NCBI RefSeq assembly: GCF_000715075.1
Contig: NC_134103.1
Location: 53,374,730 to 53,438,729 of the forward strand
Reading direction: 5' to 3'
Length of the DNA stretch: 64,000 nucleotides
DNA from: Nicotiana tabacum
Taxonomy: Eukaryota > Streptophyta > Magnoliopsida > Solanales > Solanaceae
Shown: positions 38,721 to 50,218 of the stretch, piece by piece
Position numbering within the stretch: position 1 is the first letter of the stretch
Layout of the letters: each line of letters opens with the position of its first letter
The notes under the pieces: model-generated
Database searches by the model: none
Told to the model about the DNA's origin: nothing
What the model saw: the letters and a program-made list of their open reading frames with translations, nothing else
Position numbers and translations under genes: made by a program

Positions 38721-38889
38721 TTTTGGGCATGTTTCATCACGTATGTTATTCATATGATTCAGTAGTTTATTGACAGATGTTATGCATAACCTACCCCAAT
38801 TTTATTTTTATATCTTAGACGTATGCTTAGGGATGTTCGACAGGTTGGACTCGAGCACTCGTCATGGCCCATCGGTTTGGGTCGTGACA

Positions 38890-39003
38890 AGATAGTTCTT
38901 CACTATTCTTATAAATCTCAGTAGGATTGTATTGACTGTTTGTTGGCTTACCCAGCGGGTTGGGTTAGGTGCCATCACGAATAGTGGATTTTGGGTCATG
39001 ACA
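38890..39003 (+). mobile_element. LTR 'H', right end, including the right AGATA duplication
   Basis: 38890-38894 is AGATA. From there the sequence matches the end of the element 4 LTR (GGTTGGGTTAGGTGCCATCA; compare 58719-58738) and finishes with GGGTCATGACA at 39003. No primer-binding site follows, so H is a solo or 3' LTR. Confidence 0.75.
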
Positions 39004-41160
39004 AGAGCTGATGACAATAAAACATCTGAAAAGGAAAAGAAGAGAATGTGACGAGCTAATAACCGTTGGACGGCGACACGATTAGCTACCGTGGTCGCAA
39101 CCAAGTGGTTCCCGTTCTCATGTCTAGACGGAAATTGAAAATCATAATCTGAGCCTCCGATATTGTTAAACTATTTTCAAAAACAATTTTACATAAATAC
39201 ATTTCAAAAATATAAAACAATCTTCCAAAACAATTTCAAATATAAATCAGTTTTACATTGTATTATTTCACTATAATCTTCTCCTTTTATCTTGTGAGGT
39301 ACTATCACACGGAGTTTCTTTCGAAAGATGATATTCGAGACGAAAAGACAAATCCCCGTCAAGCTCCTTGCTCCGCACTTCCTATTCTAGGATGTATTGA
39401 AAATCGCAAGTATATTAAAAAAATAGATATATGTTGTATTGTTTGTTTACTTTGATATTTGTCTACTTGTTGAACACGCAGGGTGCGCATCTAATTAATA
39501 ATCCAGTCAACTTATGGCATTAGGTGCTAGATATTTATGCGAAGCTTGTATGTCAAATATATTTAATAACTTGTTTGATTAATTAGGGTCGGTATACACA
39601 TAGTTAATTAAATTAGTTACATAAAAAATGAAAGGCATGTCATCCTCTTTCCAAAATAAATAATTTTTGCCTCTTTTTACAATTATACTAGCATGTTTTC
39701 GAACCATTCTACTTGTGTATTATTCTTTGACTATTTCACTTCAAGTAGGCATAAGTTGTAAAAATTAAGTTGGACTATTATTTGTAAATTCTTAGACACC
39801 CTTTTGAGCTTGACCCGAACAGTGTGGATTTCTAAAAATAGTCATTAGCTATTAATTGTATTATAACTCATCTTTTTATCACAATTTTTTTCTTATATAT
39901 GTATATATATTTTATCAAATCAATTCTTTAATCACTAAGACCATTCGAAGAAAATTCTTTTCTCACTTTCGGTCAATTATTTTTGAAGTGAGATTCCTTA
40001 CCTTACATTCAGCATTTCATTTGGAATAGTTAATCTTTGTTTATAAGTCAAATTCTTTCCAAGGGCATTCTTTAATCAATATTCATTTAGTCAACTTACG
40101 AATATTCCACTTGCCACTGTATATCCTCTTATATTTTCATTTCTTATACATGTTCATTCATTTTAAAACAAAATTCTTTCATACTTTATTTATTAAATTA
40201 AAAATGTAAGGCACAGTGTTCGTACATCCTTTAACCTTGTCTTGTATTGTTTATTACCCTTTATTAAATTTTATATTTTAGTCAAATGCATACATTTTTC
40301 ACCTCTTCCTTAACCTATTATTCGAAATATTAAATTGTATTCTCCATATCTTATGCACCCATTTTGAAAGGAGAGTCATTTCATACGTTTTATTATTTAC
40401 CTTCTACTACACATGTACATTAATATATATATATTTTATTATTCATTTGTCATAATTAATTGTTCTTTAGTTAATTCATTTTTATAATTTTCTTATAAAT
40501 AATAAATCAACTCTCTTCTTACCTTATTCATTACATAAGAACTATTCAATGATAATTCGTTATTCCCACTTTAGATTAATCATTTTCTAAATAAGTTTTC
40601 TTACAATTGAGTCTTTCAATAGTTGACCTTGATCATAATTACATTCTTTCGAGATTATTCCTTTAAGCTCAAAGTCATTTTGGTTAATTTGTCAATACTT
40701 TGCTTGTTGATACACTTTCCCATATTTCACTTATTCATCAAAAAACTAACTTTTTCACGTACTTTATCTATTCATGCCCTTGTTCATATTCTTTCGCACA
40801 TAAATATTCTTATTTTTTACTTTGTGATTTTTACACTCAATCATTCCTCATTCCAAATTATTTTCATAATTCTTTTGAAATATTAAATCAATTATTCTTT
40901 ACCTAATCCCTCCTTTATTTGATCGAGTCCACCGGAATCACATTTTGTGGATCTTCGAGAATGCGTAATACCTTCCCTCGAGATAATTGGAACCCTTACC
41001 CGAAATTTCAATAGTTCCACAGACCATAATTTAGTATACATTATGTAGTGTAGTATAGGTGTAATAGTATACCTTTAATGCTAGATTGCAACTCTAAATT
41101 TTAAATAATCTTGTAGAGTACTATAAGTTGTTGTTTGTATTGACTTGTGCAAAATAGGGT
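39004..41160 (+). mobile_element. AT-rich Ogre/Tat-like LTR, left arm
   Basis: No gene is visible. The left 200 bp (39004-39200) has no clear match in the window and may be older flank. From about 39900 the sequence is very AT-rich. Its last 250 bp (CACATTTTGTGGATCTTCGA, ACCTTCCCTCGAGATAAT, GTGCAAAATAGGGTACAACA) match the reverse complement of about 52950-53170. A primer-binding site follows at 41170. The left LTR border could not be fixed. Confidence 0.6.
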
Positions 41161-41169
41161 ACAACAACA

Positions 41170-41184
41170 TGGCGACTCTGCTGG
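41170..41184 (+). other. Primer-binding site, tRNA-Arg type (Ogre/Tat-like)
   Basis: TGGCGACTCTGCTGG, two mismatches from TGGCGACTCCACTGG, complementary to the 3' end of plant tRNA-Arg. A tRNA-Arg primer is a trait of Ogre-type elements. The inverted arm has CCAGCAGAATCGCCATG at 52922-52938. Confidence 0.65.
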
Positions 41185-41327
41185 ATATACTCCGAGGGAT
41201 AACAGATTCTCCAATACATCAATTTCTATTCTTTATGTCACATGTTTCAAGTCATATATTCTTTGCTTTAAGTCATATATTCTTTGCTTTAAGTTGTTTA
41301 TTCTTTGCTTCAAATTGTATATTCTTC
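41185..41327 (+). repeat. Leader of the Ogre-like element with a 21 bp tandem repeat
   Basis: After the primer-binding site, about four copies of a 21 bp unit (AAGTCATATATTCTTTGCTTT) occupy about 41247-41327. Related units in the same orientation appear at 51935-52175, and in reverse at about 52770-52830. Confidence 0.75.
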
Positions 41328-41694
41328 TATCACGACTATAATTTCCCTCCGTAGGATGTCGTGATGGCACCTAATCTCTACGACTAGGTAAACCTAACGT
41401 TCAATATAAATTGATAGGAATAATCAATAAAATACAAACACAAGTCTAAATAACTGATATAAACTGCTAAAAAAAGAATCAACAACGGTACACTCTCCAA
41501 GACTGGTGGAACGGAGTCATAAGCTCTACAGAGTAAAACAAGAATAACTACTACATCAATGTCTGAAAGAAAATACAACATTAAATGTGAATAAGGGAAG
41601 GTGACTCTGAGGCCTGCGGACGCCGAGCAGGCATACCTTGAAGTCTCCGAAAAGTAGCTAACAAATGATCTCTCACGACTGGCACGAGCAGACG
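41328..41694 (-). mobile_element. LTR fragment 'M2' (minus)
   Basis: It begins TATCACGACT (TG changed to TA) and carries CTCTACGACTAGGTAAACCT, the reverse complement of the 3' end of the LTR at 50219-51922. It is cut at 41694 by the start of element 3. No coding; the 107-residue minus frame here is chance. Confidence 0.68.
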
Positions 41695-44460
41695 TGTCAC
41701 GATCCAATTCCAGTTTAGGTCGTGATGGCTCCCAGCACCATTACTAGGCAAGCCAACAGTAAAAAAATCTAATGGTTTTCCGTTTTAATTAAGTTTTCTA
41801 ACTGAATAACATTCCTCATTGTTAAAAGATTTAGGAATTTACAGATGTAAAATAATTAAACGGATGCAACTGAGTGCAAATCGTAATCATAAAAATAAAT
41901 CCAAAATCATGAGTCTACTAGTATGTGCCAAGACATGGTGTCACAAATATATGAGCATTCTAGTAGAATATACAAAAGAATACTAGTCTATTGTCTGAAA
42001 GAAAATAGACAGAAAATAAATCAAAAGGAAGACTTTGGCTGCTGTTGAACGGCTCGGAAGGGCAGCTCACCGTGTGGTCTCGGGCCAGAAATCAAGCGTG
42101 CGCGTCGGACTGATAACCACATGCACCTGTATCAGATCCTGCATATCAAGTGCAGAAGTGTAGCGTGAGTACATAAACAATATTTACCCAGTAAGTATCT
42201 AGTCTAGCCTCGAAGAAGTAGTGACGAGAGGTCGACTTCGACACTTACTATGGGCCAAAAACATAATAGTATGAAGTTCTAATTAAACATGATATATAAA
42301 ATGATAATAAAACTCAGAGCAGGAAAATAAGTAAACAGTCATTTCATTTTAAGTGAGAAACAAGTCATTTCTCTCGTCTAATCCTTTCATCTTTCAAGTC
42401 CATGGAATAATATTAAATATAAAAGGGGTTCCAATATCTTTACGCACGAATTATGCCGAGAACATATGGCCAGATCCAAATATACATATAAATATATTGT
42501 GCACTGCTGAGGGTCGAACGACCCGAACCATAAATACATCAATTAACCTGACGAGGTGAACGGCCCGCTCCCATGAGAGTAGTTAAAATTTACCCCGCTC
42601 GCGAAATATACTTGCGAAGCAGTTGAATATAGATTTTCTCAACTTATCGTAATATTTTCTCAATTCTTTTTCAAAGTAAGAAATTCAGCTAGGAACCTTT
42701 AAAATATTGAAATCCTCAACCTCCGCTTTAATCCAAACAATTAGTAAGCATAAACAAGCAACGGTATCAACAAAAAAACATGGTGTAAGCCTAAATCTAC
42801 CTGGACATAAGCATGAATAGTAGCTACACACGGACTCTCCTCACTTCGTACGTATGTAGCCCCCCCACAAATAGAAGTACATAATGATTAAGTTCACCTA
42901 TGGGGTTAATTCCCTTTTACAAGGTTAGAAAAGAGACTTACCTCGTCTCAAGGCCTATTTTCCGGTCCAAGATTGTGCCCAAACCCTCAATTTGGCTCCA
43001 AACCACTCGCAACTAGTCACATGTTATTTAAAATAGTCAATACACGCTTAAAAGTTCATATCCCAACTATCAAAGTGATTTTCCAATCCTATTTGCAAAA
43101 ATTCCTAAAATTTACCCTCGTTCCCACGTGCCCGGATTCCGAAAATATTTGAAGAAAGTTGTTACCCATAACCTCATCAACTCAAATATATGATTTTTAC
43201 TAGATTCCGTAATGAATTCCGTGGTTAAATCTCATTTTTGTCAAAAACCTTGGTTTTAAACTAAACCCATAATTTTCACTAATTTACATGTTATAATCTA
43301 CCCATGAACTAGGTATTAAACTCACATTGTGTGGAAATTACTTACCTCAAAGTGCTAGGTAAAATCCCCTCTCCAAGAGCTCCAAGAATCGCCCAACAAT
43401 GAAAGAAATGAGCCAAAATAGCCTAAGTCCCATTTTTTTTTAAAAGATGATTCTGCCCAGGGGTCCTTATACGCGATCACGGTAAATCTCTTATGATCAT
43501 GATGGCTAAACTGAAGAGCCCAATAAAAGGCTCTACGCGAACGCGAGAGGACCTATGCAAACACGATGCACTGGGCCGCCTACTCCTTGCGAATGCAGGG
43601 CCCAAAACGCGAATGCCTAAGGCAACTGGGTTGCCCAAGCCCAGGTTTCTACGCGAACGCGGTCTGCTCAATGCGAACGCGAAGGGCTAAAACCTCCATT
43701 TCCCAAATTCTTCACCGCGAACGCGAGGATCTGTCCGCGTTCGCGTAGAAGGAAACCAGAATAGAAAATCTGGTGTTTTTCAACTTGACTCCGGGTGGTC
43801 TGAAACACACTCGAGCCCCTCGGGACCCCGTCCAACTATACCAACATGTCTATAAACATAATACGGACTTGATCGAACTCTCGAAACGCGTAAAACAACA
43901 AAAAAATCAAGAATCACACTCCAAAACTGAATTGGACCAAAATATGAATTCCAAGTTTCCAACTTGCTCCGAGCGCGCCGAATCATACTTAGACTACTCG
44001 GAATGACACCAAATTTTACGTGCAAGTCTTGAATGACATTACGGAATAATTACCGGTCTCATAATCCCATTAGGACCTCAATAACATAAAAACCTACTCC
44101 AAACCACATTTAGAGAACTTCAAAACCTTCCAAAAAACAAACTTTCACTATTAAGCGCTGAAACGCTCCTGGGTCATCCAAAACCTGATCCGAACATAAG
44201 CCCAAGTCTGAAATCATCATATGAACCTATTGAAACCGTCAAATATCGATTCAGAGGTCGTTTACTCAAATCATTAACGAAAGTCAAACTTAGCCTTTTT
44301 AGCCAACCTTAAGGAACCAAGTGTTCCGATTTCAACCCGAACTCTTCCAAATCCCGAACTAACCATCCCCGCAAGTCATAAAACAGTAAAAGCACGTACG
44401 AGAAGTCTTATTTAGGGGAGCGGGGTTCTAGAAAATAAAACGACCAGTCGGGTCTTTACA
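41695..44460 (-). mobile_element. 3' LTR of element 3
   Basis: 2766 bp, plus-strand edges TGTCACGATCC and GGTCTTTACA. It is collinear with the element 2 LTR. It includes the CpG-rich block at about 43465-43760. Confidence 0.86.
43465..43760 (-). promoter_or_regulatory. CpG-rich palindrome cluster in the element 3 LTR
   Basis: Repeats of TACGCGAACGCGAGAGG, TACGCGAACGCGGTC, CCGCGAACGCGAGGATC and CCGCGTTCGCGTAG lie about 700-1000 bp from the LTR 5' end. Downstream in LTR orientation is a T/A run (CTTTTAAAAAAAAATGGG, about 43450-43430) where a core promoter could lie. It is in the same position as in element 2. Confidence 0.58.
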
Positions 44461-44473
44461 TTCTCCGCCTCTT
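44461..44473 (-). other. Polypurine tract of element 3
   Basis: Minus strand AAGAGGCGGAGAA, abutting the 3' LTR at 44460. The phrase CGAGGATGAGCATTTG comes just before it. Confidence 0.75.
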
Positions 44474-45574
44474 AAACAAATGCTCATCCTCGAACATGTT
44501 CAGAATCATACCTGGAGTGCTGAATAAGTGTGGATATTTGTTCCGCATTTCCTCCCTGAACTACCAAGTTGCCTCTTTGTCTGGTTGGCCCCACCACTGG
44601 ACCTTTACCACATAAATCTTCTTAGACCTTAACTGGCGAACCTGCCTATCTACAATGGCAATTGGCTCTTCCTCATAACATAAGCTCTCATCTAATTGCA
44701 TCATGCTGAAGTCTAACACGTGTGACGAGTCGACATGATACCTTCGGAGTATAGACACATGGAAAATCAGATGAACTTCCGATAGATTGGGAGGCAAAGC
44801 AAGCTCATAAGCAACTTCCCCAGCTCGTCTCAACACCTTAAATGGGCCAATAAACCTTGGGCTCAACTTGCCCTTCTTCTCGGATCTCATAATCCTTTTC
44901 ATCGGCGAGACTTTCAAGAAAACCTTCTCGCCCACCATAAATGATAAATCACGCGCCTTTTGATCCGTATAACTCCTCTGTTTGGACTGTGCTGTGCAAA
45001 GTCTCTCCTGAATCAACTTTACCTTTTCCAAGGCATCCTTCACCAAATCAGTGCCATATAATTTAGCCTCGCCGGGCTCAAACCACACTATTGGAGAACG
45101 ACATCGCCGACCGTATAAAACCTCAAATGGAGTCATCTCGATGCTGGACTGATAACTGTTGTTGTAAGCAAACTCAACCAAAGGCAAGAACCAATCCCAC
45201 TGTCCCCCAAAGTCAATCATACATGCCCTGAGAATGTCCTCCAAGATCTGAATTGTCCGCTCCGACTGCCCGTCGGTCTGTAGATGGAATGTTGTGCTGA
45301 GCTCTACACGGGTCCCCAACTCACTCTGTACTGCTCTCCAGAAATGTGAAGTAAACTGAGGACCTCTGTCTGATATGATGGAAACAGGCACACCATGAAG
45401 CTGAACTATCTCCTGGATATAAATCTGGGCCAATCTCTCTGAAGTATACGTAGTCATCACAGGAATGAAATGTGCTGACTTGGTCAATCGGTCTACAATG
45501 ACCCAAACAACATCAAACTTCCGCAAGGTCTACGGCAACCCAATTACGAAGTCCATAGTAATGTGCTCCCACTT
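44474..45574 (-). pseudogene. Integrase core and chromodomain-like tail of element 3
   Basis: A 321-residue open frame at 45526-44561. The catalytic triad is all present: VIVDRLTKSAHFIPVMTTY (Asp), SIISDRGPQFTSHFWRA (Asp), TDGQSERTIQILEDIL (Glu). Then come FAYNNSYQSSIEMTPFEVLY, GPFKVLRRAGEVAYELALP and the tail EEPIAIVDRQVRQLRSKKI, VVKVQWWGQPDKEATW. A TAG at 44560-44558 follows; beyond it FREEMRNKYPHLFSTPG continues in frame to about 44480, so the natural end was longer. Upstream, a TGA where Trp is expected (about 45574) separates it from the zinc-binding part. The domain looks structurally complete but this copy is not translatable as a whole. Confidence 0.87.
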
Positions 45575-46114
45575 TCACTCAAGTATAGTCATCTGCTGGA
45601 GTAGGCCTCCTGGCCTCTGGTGCTCATACTTAACCTGTTGGCAATTTAGGCATCTGGCTACATACTCAACTATGTCTTTCTTCATCCGCCGCCACCAATA
45701 ATGCTGCCGTAGGTCATGGTACATCTTCGTAGCACCTGTATGAATGGAATATCGATAACTGTGCGCCTCCTCTAGAATCCTCTCCCTCAAGCCATCAATA
45801 TTTGGAACACATAGACGACCTTGGAGTCGCAGAAAACCATCCTCGCCGATAGAAACCTTTTTGGCACTACCCTGCAGTACCGTCTCTCTGAGAATCGTCA
45901 AGTGTGGATCATCATATTGTTGAGCCTTGATCTTCGCCAATAGTGAAGACTGGGAAATGACGCATGAAAGAACTCGGCTAGGCTCTGAAATATCCAACCT
46001 CATAAGTCTGTTAGCCAAATACTGAATGTCCAAGGCTAGTGGCCTCTCCTCCGCTGATATGAATGCCAAGCTACCCATACTCTCTTTCTTCCTACTCAAG
46101 GCATCTGCGACCAC
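45575..46114 (-). pseudogene. RNase H end and integrase zinc-binding region of element 3
   Basis: 179 open residues. [20 protein letters not shown] is the RNase H end. The integrase N-terminal zinc-binding motif has two His (EEAHSYRYSIHTGATKMYHD) and two Cys (YVARCLNCQQVKYEHQRPGG). The frame ends at ILE followed by TGA, where the family has ILEWKWE. Before it, a stop between 46180 and 46115 interrupts RNase H. Confidence 0.85.
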
Positions 46115-47300
46115 ATTCCCCTTGCTCGGATGATAAAGAATGCTGATGTCATAGTCTTTCGGTAACTTAAGCCACCTACGCTACCTCAAATTGAGATCCT
46201 TTTGATTTAACAAATGCTGCAAGCTGCGATGATTAGTGTAAACCTCACAGGACACCCCATAAAGATAGTGCCTCCAGATCTTAAGATCATAAACTATCAC
46301 GGCCAACTCCAAATCATGTATGGGGTAATTCTTCTCGTGGGGCTTCAGCTGACGTGAAGCATATGCTATAACTCGCCCCTCCTGCATCAATACACAACCC
46401 ATGCCAACGTGTGAAGCGTTGTAATACACAGTATACATCCCTGAACCGGAAGGCAACACTAACACCAATGTTGTAGTAAATGCAGTCTTGAGCTTCTGAA
46501 AGCTCGCCTCGCAATCATCGAACCAACAAAACTGAGAACCCTTCTGGGTTAATCTATTCAAAGGTGCTGCAATAAATGAGAAGCCATCCACGAACCGGTG
46601 ATAATAACCTGTTAACCCCAAGAAGCTCCTGATCTCAGTCGCTGAAGTAAGATGAGGCCAACTCTGAACTGCCTCAATCTTCTTGGGATCCACCTTAATA
46701 CCCTTGCCTGATACAACATGCCCTAGGAAGGTCAAAAAATCTAAACAAAACTCACACTTGGAGTACTTAGCATATAGCTTCTGTTCCCACAAGGTCTGAA
46801 GCACCACTCTCAAGTGTTGCTCGTGCTCCTCCATGCTATGTGAGTAAATCAAAATGTCATCAATGAAGACAATGACAAACGAATCAATATAAGGCCTGAA
46901 CACATTTTTCATCATGTCCATAAACGCTGCTAGGGGCATTAGTCAAGCCAAACGACATCACCAGAAACGCATAATGGCCATATCTAGTAAGAAAAGCAGT
47001 CTTCGGAACATTCGAGTCCCGAATATTCAAATGATGGTACCCTTACCTCAAGTCGATCTTAGAGAACACCCTAGCTCCCCGCTTGGTCAAACAAATCATC
47101 AATACGTGGCAGCGGATACTTGTTCTTGATGGTAACTTTGTTAACTGGCGGTAATCAATGCACATCCGCATAGTCACATCTTTCTTCTTCACAAATAACA
47201 CTGGGGGACCCCAAGGTGATACACTTGGCCTAATGAACCCCTTTGCTAGAAACTCCTCAAGCTACTCCTTCAACTCTTTCGGAGCCATATGGTACGGGGG
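46115..47300 (-). pseudogene. Reverse transcriptase and RNase H of element 3
   Basis: The N-terminal third of RT (47300-46940) is frameshifted but shows [20 protein letters not shown] text and [13 protein letters not shown]. The open part (46939-46181) has [20 protein letters not shown] with the catalytic Asp pair intact, [37 protein letters not shown], then RNase H. There [13 protein letters not shown] has Asn at the first catalytic Asp, [19 protein letters not shown] keeps the Glu, and [13 protein letters not shown] has Asn at the third. So the polymerase box survives but RNase H chemistry is lost. Confidence 0.86.
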
Positions 47301-47312
47301 AAAAGATATAGG

Positions 47313-47960
47313 CTAGGTACCTGGAGCCAAGTCAATATAGAAGTTGATATCACGATCTGGTGGCCTGCCTGGAAGATCAGGAGAAAACACATCGGAGAAC
47401 TCCCTGACTACTGGTACTGAATCAATCATCGGAGACTCTTCAGTAGTATCCTGAACATAGGCTAGGTAAGCCAAACAACCCTTGTCGACCATGTGTCGAG
47501 CCTTAATAAAATAGATAACCTGACTAGATGTAGTGACAGACGAACCCTTCCACTCTAATCTAGGAAACTCTGGCATCGCTAAGGTAACAGTCTAGGCATG
47601 GCAATCAAGGATGGCGTGATATGGGGATAGCCAGTCCATGCCCAAGATGACCTCAAAGTCGGTCATATCAAGCAACAGAAGATCTGCTCTAGTCTCGTAT
47701 CCACAGAATGTGACCACACAGGACCGATATATCTGATCCACAACAACAGAATCACCCACAGGAGTGGACACATAAATAGGAGTACCCAAGAACTCACGAG
47801 GAATATCCAGAAAATGAGAAAATATAGATGACGCATACGAATAGGTAGACCCTGGATCAAATAGTACTGAAGCTCCCCCACCGCAGACAGAAATAGTACC
47901 TGTGATCATGGCATCTAAGGCCACTGCATCTGGTCTGGTAGGAAAAGCATAGAATCTGGC
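47313..47960 (-). pseudogene. Aspartic protease of element 3
   Basis: Active-site loop GASVLFDPGSTYSYASSIF, then YVSTPVGDSVVVDQIYRSC and FEVILGMDWLSPYHAILDCH. After a TAG at about 47592 comes the linker MPEFPRLEWKGSSVTTSSQV, ending PPDRDINFYIDLAPGT before RT. Apart from the one stop, the protease fold region is open, continuous with gag upstream (frame 48362-47592), as in a single Gag-Pol polyprotein. Confidence 0.84.
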
Positions 47961-49522
47961 TAGAGCGCCACCTGGCTGGCCCCCGCCTGCCTGACCTCTA
48001 CCTCTAGAATGACCCATACCTATTTTCCCTCCGCCTCTGGGTGGCCAGACGGCGGGTGCGACTACTGGTGCTGAAATCATGGGCTGCTGAGTCTGCTGCA
48101 CCGCCTTGCCCCGTAGACTGGGAAAATGTCTCTTTATGTGACTAGGATCCCCGCACTCATAACAACCTCTTGGAGCGGTGGACTGCTGCTCTGAAGTTTG
48201 ACCTTGATGGCCCGAATACCCACCAGGAGAACCCTGAAGAGCGGGTGGGTGGTATGAACTCTCTGGCATAGCACTGAAATAGGCACTGGAAGAACCTTGA
48301 TGACCGGAGTGCCCACTGAAAGAACCCTGAATAGCTGGCGGGCGGTAAGAACTCTCCGGCATAGAACTAAAGTAGGGTCATGCTGGAACACCCCGAGGAG
48401 GTGGTGGTGCTGAATATGGGGGTCTGCTCGGCTGACCCCTCCCAAAATGACCTCTGCCCCCAGCTGGGGCACCTATGAACTCTCCAGAGAAACGGGTCCT
48501 CTTGTCTCGCTGCATCTGCTCTCTAAATCTCTGGCGGTAGCCCTCAATCCTCCGAGCAATCTCCACCACTAGATGATAAGAATTCCCCATCTCAACCTCC
48601 CGGGCCATACTAGCATGAATACCGGAGTGCAACCCCGCAACAAACCTCTGCACTCTCTCTACGTCAGTAGGAAGTATCATAAGTTCATGACGAGACAACT
48701 CAGAGAATCTCGCCTCATAATCGGTCACTGACATCTAACCCTGCTCGAGCTTCTAAAACTGACATCGCAACTCTTCCCTCTAGGAGGGTGGGATATACCT
48801 ATCCAAGAAAAGCTGTGTAAACTGGTCCCAAGTCATGGGAGGAGAACCCACTGGTTTGCCAAAAAGATAAGACTGCCAACACCTTCGGTCCCTACCCTCC
48901 AACTGGAAAGTAGTGAAATCAACCCCATGGGACTCCAATATCCTCATGTTGTGCAGTCTGTCCCTGCACCTATCAATGAAGTCCTAGGGATCCTCATGTC
49001 GCTCACCTCTAAAGACAGGAGGGTGTAGCCTAGTCCATCTATCCAAAAGCTTCTGTGGCTTGCCGGCCGCAGCTGGTCTAGGCTCAGGTACAACCGCTGT
49101 AACTGCTGGGGCCCGCCCACAGGTAGTGTACCCGGGGTCTAATATACGACAGTTGCATGCCCAGGTGCCTGTGCAGTAGGGGTCTGCGCTCCCCTTCCCA
49201 CCTGAGATGTTGTTGGGTCTACTGGAAATAAACCAACCTGGGTCATAGAATCCATGAACCGCAGCATACAGCCCATGACCTCCTGAAAGCCCGGTGCTGA
49301 CATGAAATCTACCGGGGCTGGCTCTGTTGCCGGCATCTCGCCCTACTCCTCATCAATGAGATCATCTACTGGATCGGCTGGTGGTGCAACTGGGGCAACT
49401 CTGGGACGTCCTCGTCCCCTACCTCTAGTTGTTGCCCTCCCCCGGCCTCTACCTCAGCCTCTAGCAATAGGGGGAGCAACTCCTCCCGGGTCCGGAACGT
49501 CTGCTGCATGCGTTCTCACCAT
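47961..49522 (-). pseudogene. gag of element 3
   Basis: ATG at 49522 (MVRTHAADVPDPGG), PIARG, then TGA at codon 23 (49456-49454), the same place as in element 2. Next are DFMSAPGFQEVMGCMLRFMD, the core (decayed, 49100-48740) and an open C-terminal core at 48734: MSVTDYEARFSELSRHELMI, ERVQRFVAGLHSGIHASMAR, IARRIEGYRQRFREQMQRDK. Repeated MPESSYRPPAIQGS-type units follow (48362-48230). The zinc knuckle CYECGDPSHIKRHF (about 48160-48120) has Phe where the last Cys should be, so zinc binding is probably lost. Confidence 0.84.
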
Positions 49523-49698
49523 CTATGAGAGAATAAGAGAAAGAACTTAGTATACCATCAACTGCACGATAGGAGATGAATAAAGAGTATTTTCCTATCA
49601 TACTATAGCCTCTCGAAGATAAGTACGGATATCTCCGCACCGATCCGCAAGACTCTATTAGGTCTGCCCATAACTTGTGAGACGTACGTGAACCTAGT

Positions 49699-49710
49699 GC
49701 TATGATACCA
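49699..49710 (-). other. Primer-binding site of element 3, initiator-Met type
   Basis: Minus strand TGGTATCATAGC, one mismatch from TGGTATCAGAGC, directly adjoining the LTR end at 49711. Confidence 0.82.
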
Positions 49711-50218
49711 TGTCGTCACAATCCAATTCCAGTTTAGGCCGTGTTGGCGCCCAGCAACATTATTAGGAAAGCCAACAGTGAACAATCTAGTGGTTTCCCG
49801 TTTTAATTAAGTTTGCTAAGTGAATAACATTCCTCAGTGTTAAAAGATTTAGGAATTTACAGATGTAAAATAATTAAATGGATGCAAATGAGTGCAAATC
49901 GTCATCATAAAAATAAATCCAAAATCATGAGTCTACTAGTGTATGCCAAGACCTGGTGTCACAAATATATGAGCATTCTAGTAGAATATGCAAAAGAATA
50001 CTAGTCTACTGTCTGAAAGGAAATAGACAGAAAATAAATCAAAAGGGAGACTCCGGCTACTGCTGAACGGCTTGGAAGGGCAGCTCACCGTGTGGTCTCG
50101 AGCCAGAAGTCAAGCGTGCGCGCCCGACTGATAACCAGATACACCTGCCTCAGATCCTGCACATCAAGTGCAGAATTGTAGCGTGAGTACATAAACAACA
50201 TGTACCCGTAAGTATCTA
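49711..50218 (-). mobile_element. Truncated 5' LTR of element 3
   Basis: It aligns with the first 500 bp of the 3' LTR (from 41695), up to AAGTATCTA near 50218. There it switches to another LTR (AGTTTGACCAATG). Confidence 0.82.

Larger units (their letters stand above)
41695..50218 (-). mobile_element. Element 3: minus-strand Ty3/gypsy copy with truncated 5' LTR
   Basis: On the minus strand: partial 5' LTR (50218-49711), primer-binding site (49710-49699), gag (from ATG 49522), protease, RT, RNase H, integrase with chromodomain-like tail, polypurine tract (about 44473-44461) and a complete 3' LTR (44460-41695). It is the best-preserved pol in the window but still has several stops and frameshifts. 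Sequence and layout match element 2. The 5' LTR breaks off near 50218, where another LTR begins, so no right target duplication can be read. Confidence 0.87.
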